Shown: positions 11,603 through 24,100 of the stretch, one piece after another | Numbering within the stretch: the stretch's first letter is position 1 | Layout of the letters: the number at the start of each line of letters is the position of its first letter | From: Phyllostachys edulis | Lineage: Eukaryota; Streptophyta; Magnoliopsida; Poales; Poaceae | Direction of reading: 5' to 3' | NCBI GenBank assembly: GCA_036346405.1 | Contig: CM070568.1 | Coordinates: 1,797,221-1,861,220 of the forward strand | Length of the DNA stretch: 64,000 nt | Notes under the pieces: generated by a model | Told to the model about the DNA's origin: nothing | Databases searched by the model: none | What the model saw: only the letters and a program-made list of their open reading frames with translations | Program-made: the position numbers and the translations under genes

Positions 11603-12564
11603 TATTCTTTGTTGAGGTCAGCAGAGGTACCGAGCTAGAAGACGAAGAAGCGTTCGCTTCCGATGATCGATCGATTGATGAATAGCTTCTGAAGGGAGGG
11701 TGAGACCTGACCTGAGAGAAAAGGGCGTCAGTGTTTTATCGTGCTGCGAGCGAGGCAAGGGGGGTTAGGTAGGAGAGACAAGTGGCAGGTTTGCGACTGT
11801 GAGATACAACTACCCACCACTCTCTCTGAATCTCAACTCTCAAGTAAGAGTCGGTCCAATCAGACGAGGAAAATGAAGGCTTGAGGAGCGAGGTAGGTTG
11901 GTGCAGCTTGTGGCCAACAACTGTTGATGCACGCACGGCACGGATGTATCACCCACACCTTCCTGAAAAACTTGCTAGCTACTCTCTTCACACAGAATTG
12001 AAGCTCCGTTAAAAAAGTTACATATATACAGAATTGAAACTGTTGACTCGCCTATATATATGCAAATGTTGTTGTTTGTACTTGGAGATCGATTGAGTAT
12101 TTGAGTGGGCAATCGGGATTAAGCGATGAATGATCTTGAGGAATGAGAAGAGGCTTGTAATTACTTTGTATTTGGTTGGTAGGAACTAGAAAGGAGCATG
12201 GACAGGAGGAGGTGCCGTGGAGAGGGTATTTGAATACAGAGACAGGTCCTTGGAATGCCTGCCATTGATCCCATTCGGAAGGAAATTTGTTGCAACGTCC
12301 TCTTCTTGCAATCAAATTGGGACGTGCCTCTAACTACAGAGATCGAGCATTTCGAGTGAATGGCCTGCACTTTTGTTAGGAAGCACGCATTTCCCTGCAG
12401 TGTTCTTTTCTTCCTTCCATCTTTTGAGAGAGGGGAACATCCTGCAGTTGATACGTAACCGTGGTCTTTTGTTAGGCTACTTTTTGTGAAAGTAAGTTCT
12501 GACAGCTATTAGTCTACGACTACCACCATCCTCTTTTCCTTGTCGTCCTATAATAAAAGAAAAA
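11603..12564. other. CHIL 5' UTR, promoter and intergenic region
   Basis: On the minus strand 11603-11700 is the probable 5' UTR; a TATA-like GATAAAAC lies near 11732-11740. The rest (11750-12560) contains no supported gene; ORFs at 12052-12370 lack motifs. Confidence 0.4.
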
Positions 12565-13396
12565 TGGAAAATTAGTTTAGTAACATCACGCTCAGCCGTA
12601 TTTAGAGGAATGATACTCCGTTCGTCTCAGGCTGGAAAATAACATCGCGAACATCGCAAAATTATACGAATGACATTCTAGCTTTTTCTAGAATTTTTTA
12701 AATATAGAAATTTAGCTCAAAAAATTATAAAATATTTTTTGGAGTCTCCCGACACAGTTTAATTGCTTATATTTTTTTTCAAAACTTTATACATTCTGAT
12801 TTTGTCTCTAAAATTCATTTAAGTATACTGTTTGTACGAATTTTATAATATAGAAAATAAGGTCCAAATATTATGAATTTTGTTTTTCAGGCTCCTTACA
12901 TAGTCTACTTGATTGTGTAATTTTTCCAAAATTTTTAAAAATTAATTAATACAATTTCATAATGTCCTTACATTATGAAATATTAGACTCTCACAGAGTG
13001 GATATTATAAAATTGCATTACTTAATTTTGTAAAATTTCAAACAAATTACACAATTAAGCCCACTATTTAAGGAGCCTAAAAACAAAATTCATAATGTTT
13101 GGACCTCATTTTCTATATTAGAAATTCCTATAAACAATATACTTAAATGAATTTTAGAGACAAAATCATTACGATAAAGTTTTGAAAAAAATACACAAAC
13201 AATTAAACTATGTCTGAGACTCCACAAAAAAATTGATAATTTTTGAGCTAAGTTTCTATATTTAAAAATTCAAAAACCAGATGTCATTCGCCTAATTTTA
13301 TGCGATGTTCGCGATGTTATTTTCCAGCCCGAGACGAACGGAGTGTCATTCCTCCGATTACGCTCTAACACGATGTCACTGAGCTAATTGCCCCAA
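12565..13396. repeat. Long foldback element (inverted arms of about 400 bp)
   Basis: The left half (from about 12565) is the inverse of the right half (to about 13396). Examples are ACTCCGTTCGTCTC near 12618 against GAGACGAACGGAGT near 13330, and AACATCGCGAACATCGCA against its inverse near 13300. The arms almost meet near 12980, so there is little or no interior. It resembles a non-autonomous DNA transposon or foldback MITE of about 830 bp. I could not fix a target-site duplication. Confidence 0.75.
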
Positions 13397-13993
13397 AGAA
13401 AAACCGTCTAAAACGCACCTTCGAACCGTCGAAACCATCCACTTTACCCCCATGGACCTAAACTACTCCAGTTTATGCTGAGCTTAGGGGCAGAACTAGA
13501 ACGAAAATGATCCGGGTTCATCACTTCACCATATATATAACAACATATATAACTTTTAAGAAACACTATATTAAATAGTAATTTATGCGGCAAAAGACTG
13601 TAAGAGACCGAATATTAGGTTGAACCTAGGTGCACAACTTTTACGCTAGAGGGTGCACACATAGTATACATATGATAATATTTGCTATTTTTTCTAGAGG
13701 ACCTGGTGTCCTGTGACACCGGGTGGGCCCAAGTACTTCCGCGCCTGGCTAAGCTGGCATCCTAGTAGGCAAGGGTTTGCTGACGTAACATCCTAGTAGG
13801 CAAGGCTTGGCTGGCGTAGCACCGGTCAGCAGCAAATTAAAAATAACAAAATTGCTAGGCCCACGTGTCAATCTCTACACCCCCTTCTTCCTCCATCTTC
13901 TTCACCCCGTCTCTCCCTTCTTCCCATCCAGCGGCCATCACTGTGGCTACGCCGCCACCTCTGCAGACTATAAAGCCCAAGCCGTCATGACTT
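13397..13993. other. Intergenic region between two mobile elements
   Basis: No gene. A short direct repeat (CATCCTAGTAGGCAAGG) occurs near 13758 and 13790. Confidence 0.35.
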
Positions 13994-14002
13994 TTCTCTT
14001 TT

Positions 14003-15500
14003 GGGTTAAGTACATTGTTCGTCCTCAACTATACCCGATGATTAATTTTCGTCCTCAACCAAAATCTGGGATATAACGACCCTCCAAGTATCAATCTGGG
14101 ACAAAAGAAGTCCTCCGTGCGTTCTAGAGTGGTTTTGACCGGTGTTTACGTGCCACGTGGAAAAAAATCATTTTCCCTTGCCCCAAGCGTCTCTGTTGTC
14201 AAACACACGCAGACACACAAATCCGCCTCAACACAAATCAAGCTCATCGCCAAGGTGGCCGTGTGGCCGCGAGGTCGTGCCCACCACAAATCATTCCGAG
14301 ACTAGCAGACCTGTGGGAACTTGCACCGGCTTAAATCGCCATTGAACCCCACCTCCTCACTGCGGTCTTTGCTCTTCTATAGTTCTATCCTTGTCGCCAC
14401 CCGCCACGCCCAACGCACCGCCGGAAGTCCGAGAAAGAACTTGGCGCCCAGATCAAGAAATGGATAGAGATTATATGCAAAAGCTTAGCAAAGAAACGGA
14501 GATCGGGGAAAGAATGTGCAAGCACCGAATCTGGTATCAAGAGATAAGATTCATCAACCAAACGAAGATGGAAGGTCATGCCACGGTGATGGTGGCCAAA
14601 AAGGCCTACAAGGCTGCCGAGGAGGCCGAGGCGCTGATCTTTGGTCTTGGCGGGAGGCAGAGATGACGCCGACCTCATGGAGGCACCCCGGTGAGGTCGC
14701 CACGGCCGGTCCCAAGTCGAGGAGGAAGCATTGCGGATGAAGTGCTTATGAACTGAGGCGGTCGAGGCGGTGGCGGGTGGCGCGTGGATCTTGCATGGCG
14801 AGGAGGAGGAGCATTGGCCCGACCCACCACTGCGCGGCCATGGTCTTGCCTCCACCATGGCTACAACTGTTGCGTGTACTCTGCTGTGAGTCCCAAACCA
14901 ATGAGCACCTCCCATGCCAAGCAGTCGCTTCCATCACGGCAGCCTACTGACTATGATTGGATTGGATTGGATTCGACCTCGTTGCCGTTCATGAGTCCAC
15001 CGCTCCGGTGGAGTTCCGGCGACGTCCGCCGGCGAGAGGCGTCTGCGTTCTTGGACGCGTCGGCGATCTCGGCGGGAGAGACCGATTCTTGGCGGAGCCT
15101 CGGTGGCCGGAGGAGAGGAGAAGGAAGGAGAGGCGGGGAGGCGGCGGCGGCGGCAAGGGCGAAGACAAAGGAGGTGGAGAAGAGGCGTTTGGGGAATGGA
15201 AGCGGAGAGGAGAGGAAGAGGCGTGGGAGGAGGGCGGCGGGAGGGAGATGAAGGCGGCGCAAAGGGAGGCCCTGTCGAGGAGGGTGAGGTTGCGGAGAGA
15301 GAAGGACGGGAAAGAGAAGGCCACCGTGTATTCAAAATGCCAGCGTGGAGGTCAACACGGGTCAAAACCGCTCTAGAACGCATGGAGGGACTTCTTTTGT
15401 CCGGTATTGATACTTGGAGGGTCGTTATATCCGGTATTTCGGTTAAGGGACGAAAATTAATCATCGGGTATAGTTGAGGAACGAACAATGTACTTAATCC
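14003..15500. mobile_element. Mutator-like element, Pack-MULE-like
   Basis: Terminal inverted repeats of about 140-150 bp start GG(G/A)TTAAGTACATTGTTCG at both ends. The flanking 9-bp duplication TTCTCTTTT is perfect (13994-14002 and 15501-15509), diagnostic of Mutator-like elements. There is no transposase. The interior (about 14170-15350) is GC-rich and not repeated elsewhere in the window, as in Pack-MULEs that carry captured host DNA. I could not identify its source. Long ORFs inside on both strands are compositional. Confidence 0.88.
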
Positions 15501-16800
15501 TTCTCTTTTTTCCTCTCCTCTACACCCCTAAGACCACGCCGTGCCACCCCAGGCTCCATCAACTTCTCCAGCACCTCACGCTCTGCCCCTTTCTCTTGAG
15601 CCGCCACCACAATCCACCTCAATTCGTTGTCCATGTTGCCCCTATCCTCAAATCAAGCTTCATCCTGTTTTACCCACTCCCTTGCAATCCCATCAAGCCC
15701 CTTCTCCATCATCTCCATCATCGGGAGGCCTGCCGCCATCGAAATCCGTCACCGCGCCATGACCATGCTTTGACCGCACTGCTTTACCCACACCCCATCG
15801 ATTCAAGCCTCCCTGAGCCGCGCCAACCGCGTCACTAGCGTTGCCTCAAGCTCCAGAATCTCCTTGTGCCCACGACCTAGCCGGACCGCCACTGGAGCTC
15901 ACCGCCGCTAAGCTCCTCCACCACGACCATGTCCTGATCGTCGTGCCTGTGCACTAGCTACCCAAGCAGAAAAGTCATCAGAGTTCATCGCTGGTGAGCT
16001 CTTCCCCTTCGCGGCCACCGCCAGCATCACTACCCCGAGCATGGCAAGCCCGAGGAGACTGTTGTTGGCCTTGACGCCGTGGCTTGCGCCGCGGACGACC
16101 TAGGCCCAGAAGGCGACCTCGACGACAACGAAAACCACGTTGAGCATGAAGAATATCGTGGTGAGGGCGGCTAACCGGAGCCAGAGTCAGCAGCGAGGAG
16201 AAGCAGGGTGAAGACGGCGACGAAGACGAAGTGGTAGGTGAGGAGGAGGGCGAAGGCGGAGAGGAAGGTGGCAGCAAGGCGGTGCTAGACGAGGGGGACG
16301 ACGGAGAGGACGCGCAACGAGGCAGCGAGGCCGGAGAGGAGGCTCGGGCTCTCCTCGGCGACCGGATCTGGGAAAGGTGCAATGGCGTGAGATGAGGAGG
16401 GGGAGGATCAGTGGAGGACGATGATGGCATGTGGTGCTGGCTGCTGTGGTTTTGGGGTTGGTGGTGACATGCCGGCATGCCCACGGTGGCTCAAGTTAGC
16501 TGGGTGAGCTGAAGAGAGAAGGAGAGAGAGAGAGAGAGGAGGAAAAAGCTAGCAGTGCTCACTCACATGTGGGACCCAGTGCATAAGAAATTTGAATATG
16601 TTTTATTTGCGAAGTCATTGTCATATCATGGTCACGTCAATGTCCACACGTCAAAACCACTAACACGTGGGATCAAAACCGGGCTGGATTGAAACAAGGG
16701 GGTCACGTGGTTTGGTATTGACAGTTGATGGTTGTGTTTTAGACGGTTTTGGAGTTGCGGGTTGAAAATCGGACCGAGACAATAGTTGAGGGTTGAAAAA
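15501..16800. other. GC-rich region with a captured gene fragment
   Basis: Contains a membrane-protein fragment (separate entry) and a GA microsatellite near 16512-16538. The segment 16640-16800 reads like a degraded Mutator terminal repeat (CCCTCAACTATTG-type words on the minus strand), but no partner or target duplication was found. Confidence 0.4.
15965..16370 (-). pseudogene. Fragment of a multi-pass membrane protein gene
   Basis: One frame (with a small shift near 16160) reads hydrophobic helices, for example LAATFLSAFALLLTYHFVFV and FFMLNVVFVVVEVAFW, then NNSLLGLAMLGVVMLAVAA. At least two in-frame TAG codons interrupt it (after VVPLV and after AFWA). Both sit where CAG (Gln) would restore the reading frame. 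Strong third-position GC suggests a former host exon. I do not recognise the family. It is probably a captured or decayed gene piece. Confidence 0.45.
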
Positions 16801-19800
16801 ATGGACTTTTTTCTATAATAAATGTAGTCAACTTTTTAAAATTTTCACCACCAACATCCATTTAAGTATTTAGGTTTATCTCGTGGAAATGACATTAGTC
16901 GATTTGTTAGCAAAAATAATTCCATGTTATTTAACTGTATTTTTAATAATTTATCTAACATTAGAAGAAGAAAAACTAGGCGTGAAAGGTATGCATTTGA
17001 GGCTGTGCCAATATCCAAAACTATAAGTAAACTAGTAGGGTGCCCGTGCGTTGCAACGGAATCCCAAAAGAGAGCGAGACATAGTCATAAACCTTACAAT
17101 AAATATCAATTTGCTTCCACACACATATCAAGTGAAAACATCTCTCTGTAAGCTAGTAAATAAATCAAATCATAAACATTTTTCTTATTACATATTCTAA
17201 AACCCAAAAGCAAAATAAAGCCATCATCGCCGTCAGGTCATTGAAATGCCTCTGCCATCACTTGCCAGTTGCTTGTCATGCGCCATTTACAATCCCAACC
17301 TTGATATTACCCCGTAAACCGGCATACGTTACATTTTAGCATTGAATATCAAACCTCACACCTAAATATTTTAAAAGATAAATAAACACTGGTTCTGGCA
17401 TACAAGCATTTTTAGAACTTACGTCCCTCTATTCAGCATAGATAATAGATGTCAACAATCTTTCCAATTCTCAATACAAATATTGACAATTACCAATTAT
17501 TCTCCTTTTGCTCTCACTGTGATGCAAAAAAAAAATCATATAAGGTTAGACAACAACAATAGTCGAGCATAAAAGCCAAAGTTCATATGTGACGAGTCCC
17601 TTGACTGCATGACTAAGGAGGTTGCTTTTTGTGAGAGCTTGTCTTTAACAATGTAGTACTGCTATGTTAATAGAATTTTGTTATCATCTAACTAAAACAC
17701 AATATGATTTTCTTTTTTTTAAAAAGATGCCAAACTGTAGTGCTTTATTTAATTCTCACACATTCCATTAAGTGGGTAGTGAAAAACACACCACTAACAA
17801 AAAATCACTGGATTCTCATTACAATTATGTGCACAAAAAACATATATCATCACTATGATAAATATTCTGAGAGGTTGACACTTACTGAACTGATAGTGAG
17901 AACATCGTTCTCCTTCACAAGCTTCATCTGCACAGAAGAACACTACATCAAACCTTCATCAAAATCCACAGATCAAAACTAAGACCCAAGCTACGTACAC
18001 GAATGCACATTAATCTTGCCACACTCACACATGTAAGGGATTAAGAATGAAAAAAAAAGAGAAGGAAGAAAGCACATGAAGGAGAGAGAAAAACCATGTG
18101 ATGTTGCTGATGCGTGCCTCTACTACCTCATTAGCCATGTGCTGCCACCACCACAAGAACTGTCAATGCCACCAAAAGCCACCACCATCACCGGAATCCG
18201 TCATAGTTGTTAAAGAGAACAGATGCCTCTAGTTCAATAGTTCAACACTAAGAGAGCAAATGAGCAATTACGAATTAACAAAAAAATCAATCTAGTTCAA
18301 TTTTCCAAATTCCAATTGGGTTCAAATGGGGATTTGAGATTTCCAATTACATCTAGAAAATTAGAGTTGAGACATCCAATCTAGTCCCAATGGGAAGGGG
18401 TTCCAGGATTCCAAGACAAATAACTGGAATGCTTTGGATCTAATAACTACCTCTTAATCATTATGTAACAATTGAGCTAGTCAGCACACAGGAAGCTACA
18501 AATACGATTCCATGAAGAATAGAAGAGCTGCTAGCAATTATGCAGAACAATTTCAGTAAGCCAAAAAAACCAATAATCTTTCCAACTAAAGAATTCTTTT
18601 AGAAATCCTATTAGATCTGGCCAACGTTCATAAACCAATGGCTAGATCAAGCCTAGCATCCTTCTGAAAAAAAAACAGGGCTCAATCAATCCCATGATTA
18701 AGCATATAAAGAAACTCCTAGAGTGGGTGTGGCTGTGTTGGGCACAACCATGCCCATAATGCCGTAGCAGCCCAAGAATCTCAATCGAGGCATAGGGGAT
18801 GACAATGGCTAATCGATCCCATCCTCATCCATTCCTACGCTTTCTCCAAGATCAAATATTTTTTTACCAAAAAGTCAAGAAGATGTCGATTCCTACCAAG
18901 GACACTTAGAAGCAGAGAGACAGAGAGTAGATCTAGGCGGTACCTTTTCTGTAGGGTTCGATGTTTGCTGTTGCCGCCACTAGCCTCCTGGTAACCACCT
19001 CTAGCCACACTGTTGCGAGGCTACGCCTCCTTCCCCATAGGGATCAGGTGCATTGGGACCGCATCGGCGGGGCGCCACTTGACCCCCTCCCGTCACCTTC
19101 CCCATGGGCTGTATGCAGGTGACACCACTCCTCCATGCTGCAGAGAAGAAGGGAGAAATAGAAGGTGGTTAGCAATAGAAGGGAGAAATAGAAGAAGAGA
19201 GGGAGAGGAAGAAAGAGGATGACGGCCATGCACTCACGTCCTTGCATGCAACTTCTACCTTTGCACATGTTCATTCAAGCTCAGCGGTTGGCAAGCTCGG
19301 TGGTTAGTAAGGAGCTGCTCTGCAATCGATAGTTGGTTGATACCGCGCAAGCCATCTAGGGGGAGGGAACGGACCGTTGTAGTCATCGCTGGTGGTGAGT
19401 GCGGCAAACCAGCGACGCAGGTTGCAACGGTGAGTGAGCTCATTGACGGCGGCCGGCACTCCACCATCCCAAATACCGGTTGCCTCCTCCGCCCCTCCAT
19501 GGTCGTATACTCGACCCGCTCCCCTCGACTTTCATGGTAGACTACTGCACCAGGTACTGTAGCACACGATCCCATGGTGCGCCATCCTTCGCAGCCTCCT
19601 GGCTGCATCCTCGTGCCTCCCATCGCTTCCTCCCACCACCATCCTTGCATGGCCCAACCGCCGACGAGATCCAATCGAATGAGCACGTCGAAAGGAAAGG
19701 GGAAGGATTTGAGAGGCGCATGATGCGAGGGGTGGAGGTGCGAGGGGATTCATGGAGGAGCTGCAGTGCATGATTCCAGCCTCGGCGGCGGGGATGTGAG

Positions 19801-20143
19801 GAGGGGCGATGGCGGCGTGCGGAGAGAAGTGGTAGGGGAGAAAACATGTGGGGAAAGAAATAGTGCTATGCATGGGTCCCACATGTTGACAGCGATGGTT
19901 TGTGAGAGAAAAGGAGGGGAGAACGGACCACCACCAACTCCTTCTTTTGAGTAGTGGAGAAACTAACAGACGGCTAGTCCATTCGGTATGCTACATATGT
20001 CTTATGGCTAAAGACCACAGTTCGAATCCCACCAACTACATGAGCTATGTGCGCACTTTTGGATTTGATCTATTGGCCTCTTAGTTGTTGATAACCAACC
20101 AACAGCACTCCTGGGGAAAAGAGCAAAATAACAAGTAAAAATG
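16801..20143. other. Gene-poor intergenic region
   Basis: No supported gene. At 17028-17062 is the widespread grass repeat motif GGTGCCCGTGCGTTGCAACGG, probably one end of a transposon. Positions 17160-18950 are AT-rich and unremarkable. The GC-rich stretch 18960-19950 yields several overlapping ORFs without motifs. A box-B-like CAGTTCGAATCCC near 20021 suggests a SINE-like segment about 19975-20090. Confidence 0.35.
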
Positions 20144-20151
20144 GCTGTGAC

Positions 20152-20614
20152 TAGGGGTGGCAATTTCTCCTGTGGGGTGGGCCGATGGGAAAATTCCCCC
20201 TTGGGATAGGGCGGGGTTGTTCTCCCCACGGGTACGGGGTTCTTACTGTGGTGGGGCGGGGGCAATCCTACCCCGTGGGGTTCGACAATACAATGCTTCT
20301 TCGATTTGGATCATATTTTTACTTTTAAGACCTTATATTTGTGCTTTGAGATGAGTTTTTATATCATATTTGTACTCTTATCTTTAAGTAATGTATTATA
20401 TATGGTTGATTATATGGGATTTCAAACTTTTGCAAATCTCGCATGGACTTTTGGCCTTACTGGATTTCAAATTTGTAGCCTCCATGAGTCCCTGTGGGGA
20501 TCAGGTTGGGAGGGGCCCTTGCCCCGACAGGCATAACGAGACAGAGACAGGGCGGGGAGATGGCTAGCGGGGATCGGGGAGAGTAGCGGAGGAGCCCCGC
20601 CCATTGCCATCCTA
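20152..20614. mobile_element. hAT-type MITE (463 bp)
   Basis: Ends are TAGGGGTGGCAAT and the inverse of TAGGATGGCAAT, typical hAT termini. The flanking 8-bp duplication GCTGTGAC is perfect (20144-20151 and 20615-20622). No coding capacity. Confidence 0.9.
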
Positions 20615-20679
20615 GCTGTGACTAGTACTGCGCCTATGAATTTTTTTCGGCCGAATCTGGCCAGCCCAACCCATTACTA

Positions 20680-20935
20680 CTCCCTCCGTTTTTAAATACA
20701 TGACGTTTGACCAAGCGTGCAGTCAAACTTATCTAACTTTGACTAATAATATATGAAAAACTATTTAGATTGATCATGAGTAAATAGTATCATTAGATTT
20801 GTCATGATAAATATTTTCATAATATAATAATTTTGTAATTTTTTACTAACAAAATCATATGAAAAGTAATAGTCAAAGTTATATAAGTTTGACTGCACGT
20901 TTGGTCAAACATCATGTATTTAAAAACTGAGAGAG
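20680..20935. mobile_element. Stowaway (Tc1/Mariner) MITE
   Basis: 256 bp, ends CTCCCTCCGTTTTTAAATAC with an inverted copy at the right, flanked by TA. The arms pair over most of their length (GTTTGACCAAGCGTGCAG and its inverse). It sits 230 bp upstream of the EF-P start codon. Confidence 0.9.
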
Positions 20936-20966
20936 TAATAAGTATAGGGTTCTCTAATAGGCTTCT

Positions 20967-21017
20967 AATGGGCCCCCGGCTCAAAGAAAAGCTATCACCC
21001 CACTGAAAAATGGGCCC
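20967..21017 (+). promoter_or_regulatory. Two TGGGCC site II-type motifs upstream of EF-P
   Basis: AATGGGCCC occurs at 20967-20975 and 21009-21017. TGGGCC elements are known binding sites for TCP factors in plant promoters of translation and organelle genes, fitting the gene downstream. No TATA box is evident. Function is inferred. Confidence 0.4.
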
Positions 21018-21164
21018 TCGTGTGCCCCCGGTGTCAGCGAAACGACGGCTGCATTTCCGTTGCCTCTCCTCTCTTTGCTGCTTCCCTTATCATCATCATC
21101 ATCGTCACATCACGTAGAGAGCGCAAATCAGAGGCCCACGGGGACGGCGGAGAAGTACGAAACA

Positions 21165-24100
21165 ATGGCTTCTCTCCGCCAACTCGCCGGCGCCGCCCAC
21201 CGCCACCACAGCTACCGTGTCGCCGCTAACTCCTCCTCCGTCCAACTTCGTCGGCCGTCCTCCTGCCTCGCCGGAGCACGGCCCCTCCGCCTCGCGCCCC
21301 TCCGCTCCCGCTTCACCCGTAAGTAACCTCTGCTCTCGCTAGACCGCCCACCATTCGCTCGCCGCTTCTTGGATGGACTGTTTGGTTCACTCCCTGATTT
21401 TCAATGGGGTTTCTGAACTTGTTCCTTTCAGGGATTTATGCGCTGTCCAGCAACGACATCAGGGTGGGCACCAACGTCGAGGTGGACGGCGCACCGTGGA
21501 GGGTTCTTGGTGACAGCCAAACTCAACCTCCTTTTTTACATGTCTATTATTCTCTACATACAGTTGATTATTGGGCGTCTTCTCGGGCTGGATAGACTAG
21601 TGCATGTGCTTACTATCTTTTCTTGCACCTGATGGAGCCATTTCATTATCTGGAGGAACTCAGTCAATGTACCTCTCTGATCAACGATTGGTGATTTATT
21701 TGCTTACTTCCAAGCTATGTTAACAGGGAAATTTCGGTACCTTTAGCATTCCCCCGTATTATCTTGCTGTTCCCCTGTCTGACCCAAAATGTCTATCGAA
21801 GTAATGGTTCGTGTTAGTTTGATTTGTGAAGTCACCTTTTATGCATTCAAATTCCCTTGTACAGAACAGCGGATAGACGTGTTTTTGTAGCAATACGACA
21901 ATGTAGTGCAGCAAAAGTAGTTTTTCTTGGTAGTTACTTCGGCTGTTTCTGATGAGCTACCTCTTTTGTTTACTTTCTAGTTTGTAGGAGAACAAATGGG
22001 TTTTCATTGGTTCAATCTTTGCATTCTTGCATCTAAATTACCACTACATATGGGTGTTATTCTTTCTCCAGTATGCTTCAATTTTCACTACACCTTTAGT
22101 GATATGTGCTTTCTGAAAAACAAAACTGTAATAATAAAGCTTCTGAGAAAATGGGTGAGTGGGTGGGTGGGTCCATATGAAAAGCACAGGTTGAAGCGGC
22201 AGTCTCTTTTTTCCCCAAAAATATATGATAACTCACCATTGATTGTTCATCTGTTATTCTGTTCTATTTATTTCAAATAGTCTATATATGAGAAACATAT
22301 TAATCAAATTTTATTGCAACAACAGAGTTTCTCCATGTCAAGCCTGGGAAAGGTGCTGCTTTTGTGAGGACAAAAATGCGCAATTATATCTCGGGCAACA
22401 CAGTTGAGAAAACCTTTCGAGCTGGAAGTGCGGTAATCTGCGCAGTAACTCACTTTTCAGAATCTGAAGCAGAGTTCAGCAGTTACTTCTTTTTTGTGTC
22501 ATTATTAGTACATGCTTTAGCTTAGTAAACCAAACAGTGAACTTTTTCTTATTTCATTACTTTGTGGAATTATATGCTATTTTTTAGCCTACTGTGGGTT
22601 GCCTTTTATTCAACCAACTCATGTAATGCTCTTCGTCTCTTCCTCAGCATTTTTGAGTTATGCAACAATTAAAGGAACTTCTTTATTACGCTTTCAGATC
22701 CCGGAAGCATCCATTTCAAAGGAAACCAAGCAATTTACATATAAAGATGGCTCCCAGTTCGTGTTTATGGATCTGGTACATACTCCAATTTTCATTCATA
22801 TATGTCATAAAAGTATTTGCTAGCTGCCTATATACTTCATATGTTTTTCTCATTGCATCTGTTGTAAGAGAGGGGCTCATTGCATCTGTTTTAAGATAGG
22901 GGCTTTCTTTGGAAGGGAGCTGTGGTAACTACAGGATTTTCTTCTACCTCGATATGTAGGTTATTTCGTTATGATGGATTCAGTTGTGTGAACATGCAGC
23001 TTCATTCTTTAATGATGCAATTGCAAGCTATAGTTTTATTAAGGAAGACTCCAAATTGTCATGTGAAAAGTTTTTCATAGAAGTGAAGAGTCAGGCATTG
23101 GCACGCTAGTGCAATTTCAGTTGCCTTTAGAAAAATAATGATGAAATCCCAGGTAGCATGATGTCTGAACAAGAACCAAGCCACTTGCACCTCTAAATTT
23201 GCAAACAAGTTAGCAACTTGTGGACTTCAGATGTACATAATCAAACTTAATAGTCATGTAGAAACTAGTGCTAGAAGCCATGGTTATCAAGGCGTTAGGC
23301 GACGCCTAAGCGGCAAGGCGCCGCCGGAGGCCCAGGCGTCGCCCCCGCCTTGCCGTCGCCCGTGGCCTGTGCGGCGTTGGAGAGGCAAATCCGGGCGGGA
23401 GGCGAAGCAGCGAAGGCCCCGTGCGCCGGATCCGGGCAGGAGGCGGCGTCGGGGAGCCAGAGCCGGGCAAGAGGGGTGAGCAGGGAAGCAGGGGATGCCC
23501 GGCGGCGCGTCGGAGGAGCAGGGGAGGCCTCCCCCTCCCTTCCATCCTCCCCCTCGGACGGGAGAGGGTGAGGATCTGCGCCGTCGCCGGGGAAGGGGGA
23601 GAGGATGTGCCGCCGCCGGGGAGAGGGAGAGAGGATGCGTCGCCGCCGGGGGAGAGGGAGAGAGGATGCGCCGCCGCCGGGGGAGAGGGAGAGAGGATGC
23701 GCTGGGAAGTCCTCACCACGTGGGCTTGGGCTGCCTGATGGGCCGTGGACGGAGGTTAGTCTTATTTTTTTTTTCCTTTTTTGCTTTCTCTTCTCTTTTT
23801 TCTTTTGTTCCTATACTTCTTCCACACTTTTGTGCTCTTCTTCTTCTTCCACACTGCTCGGTTGCTCCAGATCTTCCTCCGCCCGTAGCGCCTTAAGAGT
23901 GTGTAAGGCGTCGCCTCGCCTCACGCCTTACCGCTTAAAAGGTGTAAGGTGTGAGGGGGTGAGTCGCCTTGCCTCGCCTTACCGTCTTAATAACCATGCT
24001 AGAAGCCTAGAACTAATGTCCATTTAAGTTTTGCAGACAATCTTCCAATGCAGGAGATATATAAACTGTTATCTTGGGAGCAACGAATAAACACCAGTTC

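Noticed and set aside
14934..15488. Long overlapping ORFs on both strands inside the Mutator-like element
   Set aside because: All frames are open because of GC- and purine-biased composition; none shows a recognisable domain.
19975..20090. tRNA gene suggested by CAGTTCGAATCCC
   Set aside because: No acceptor stem or anticodon arm folds around it; at most a SINE-like relic.
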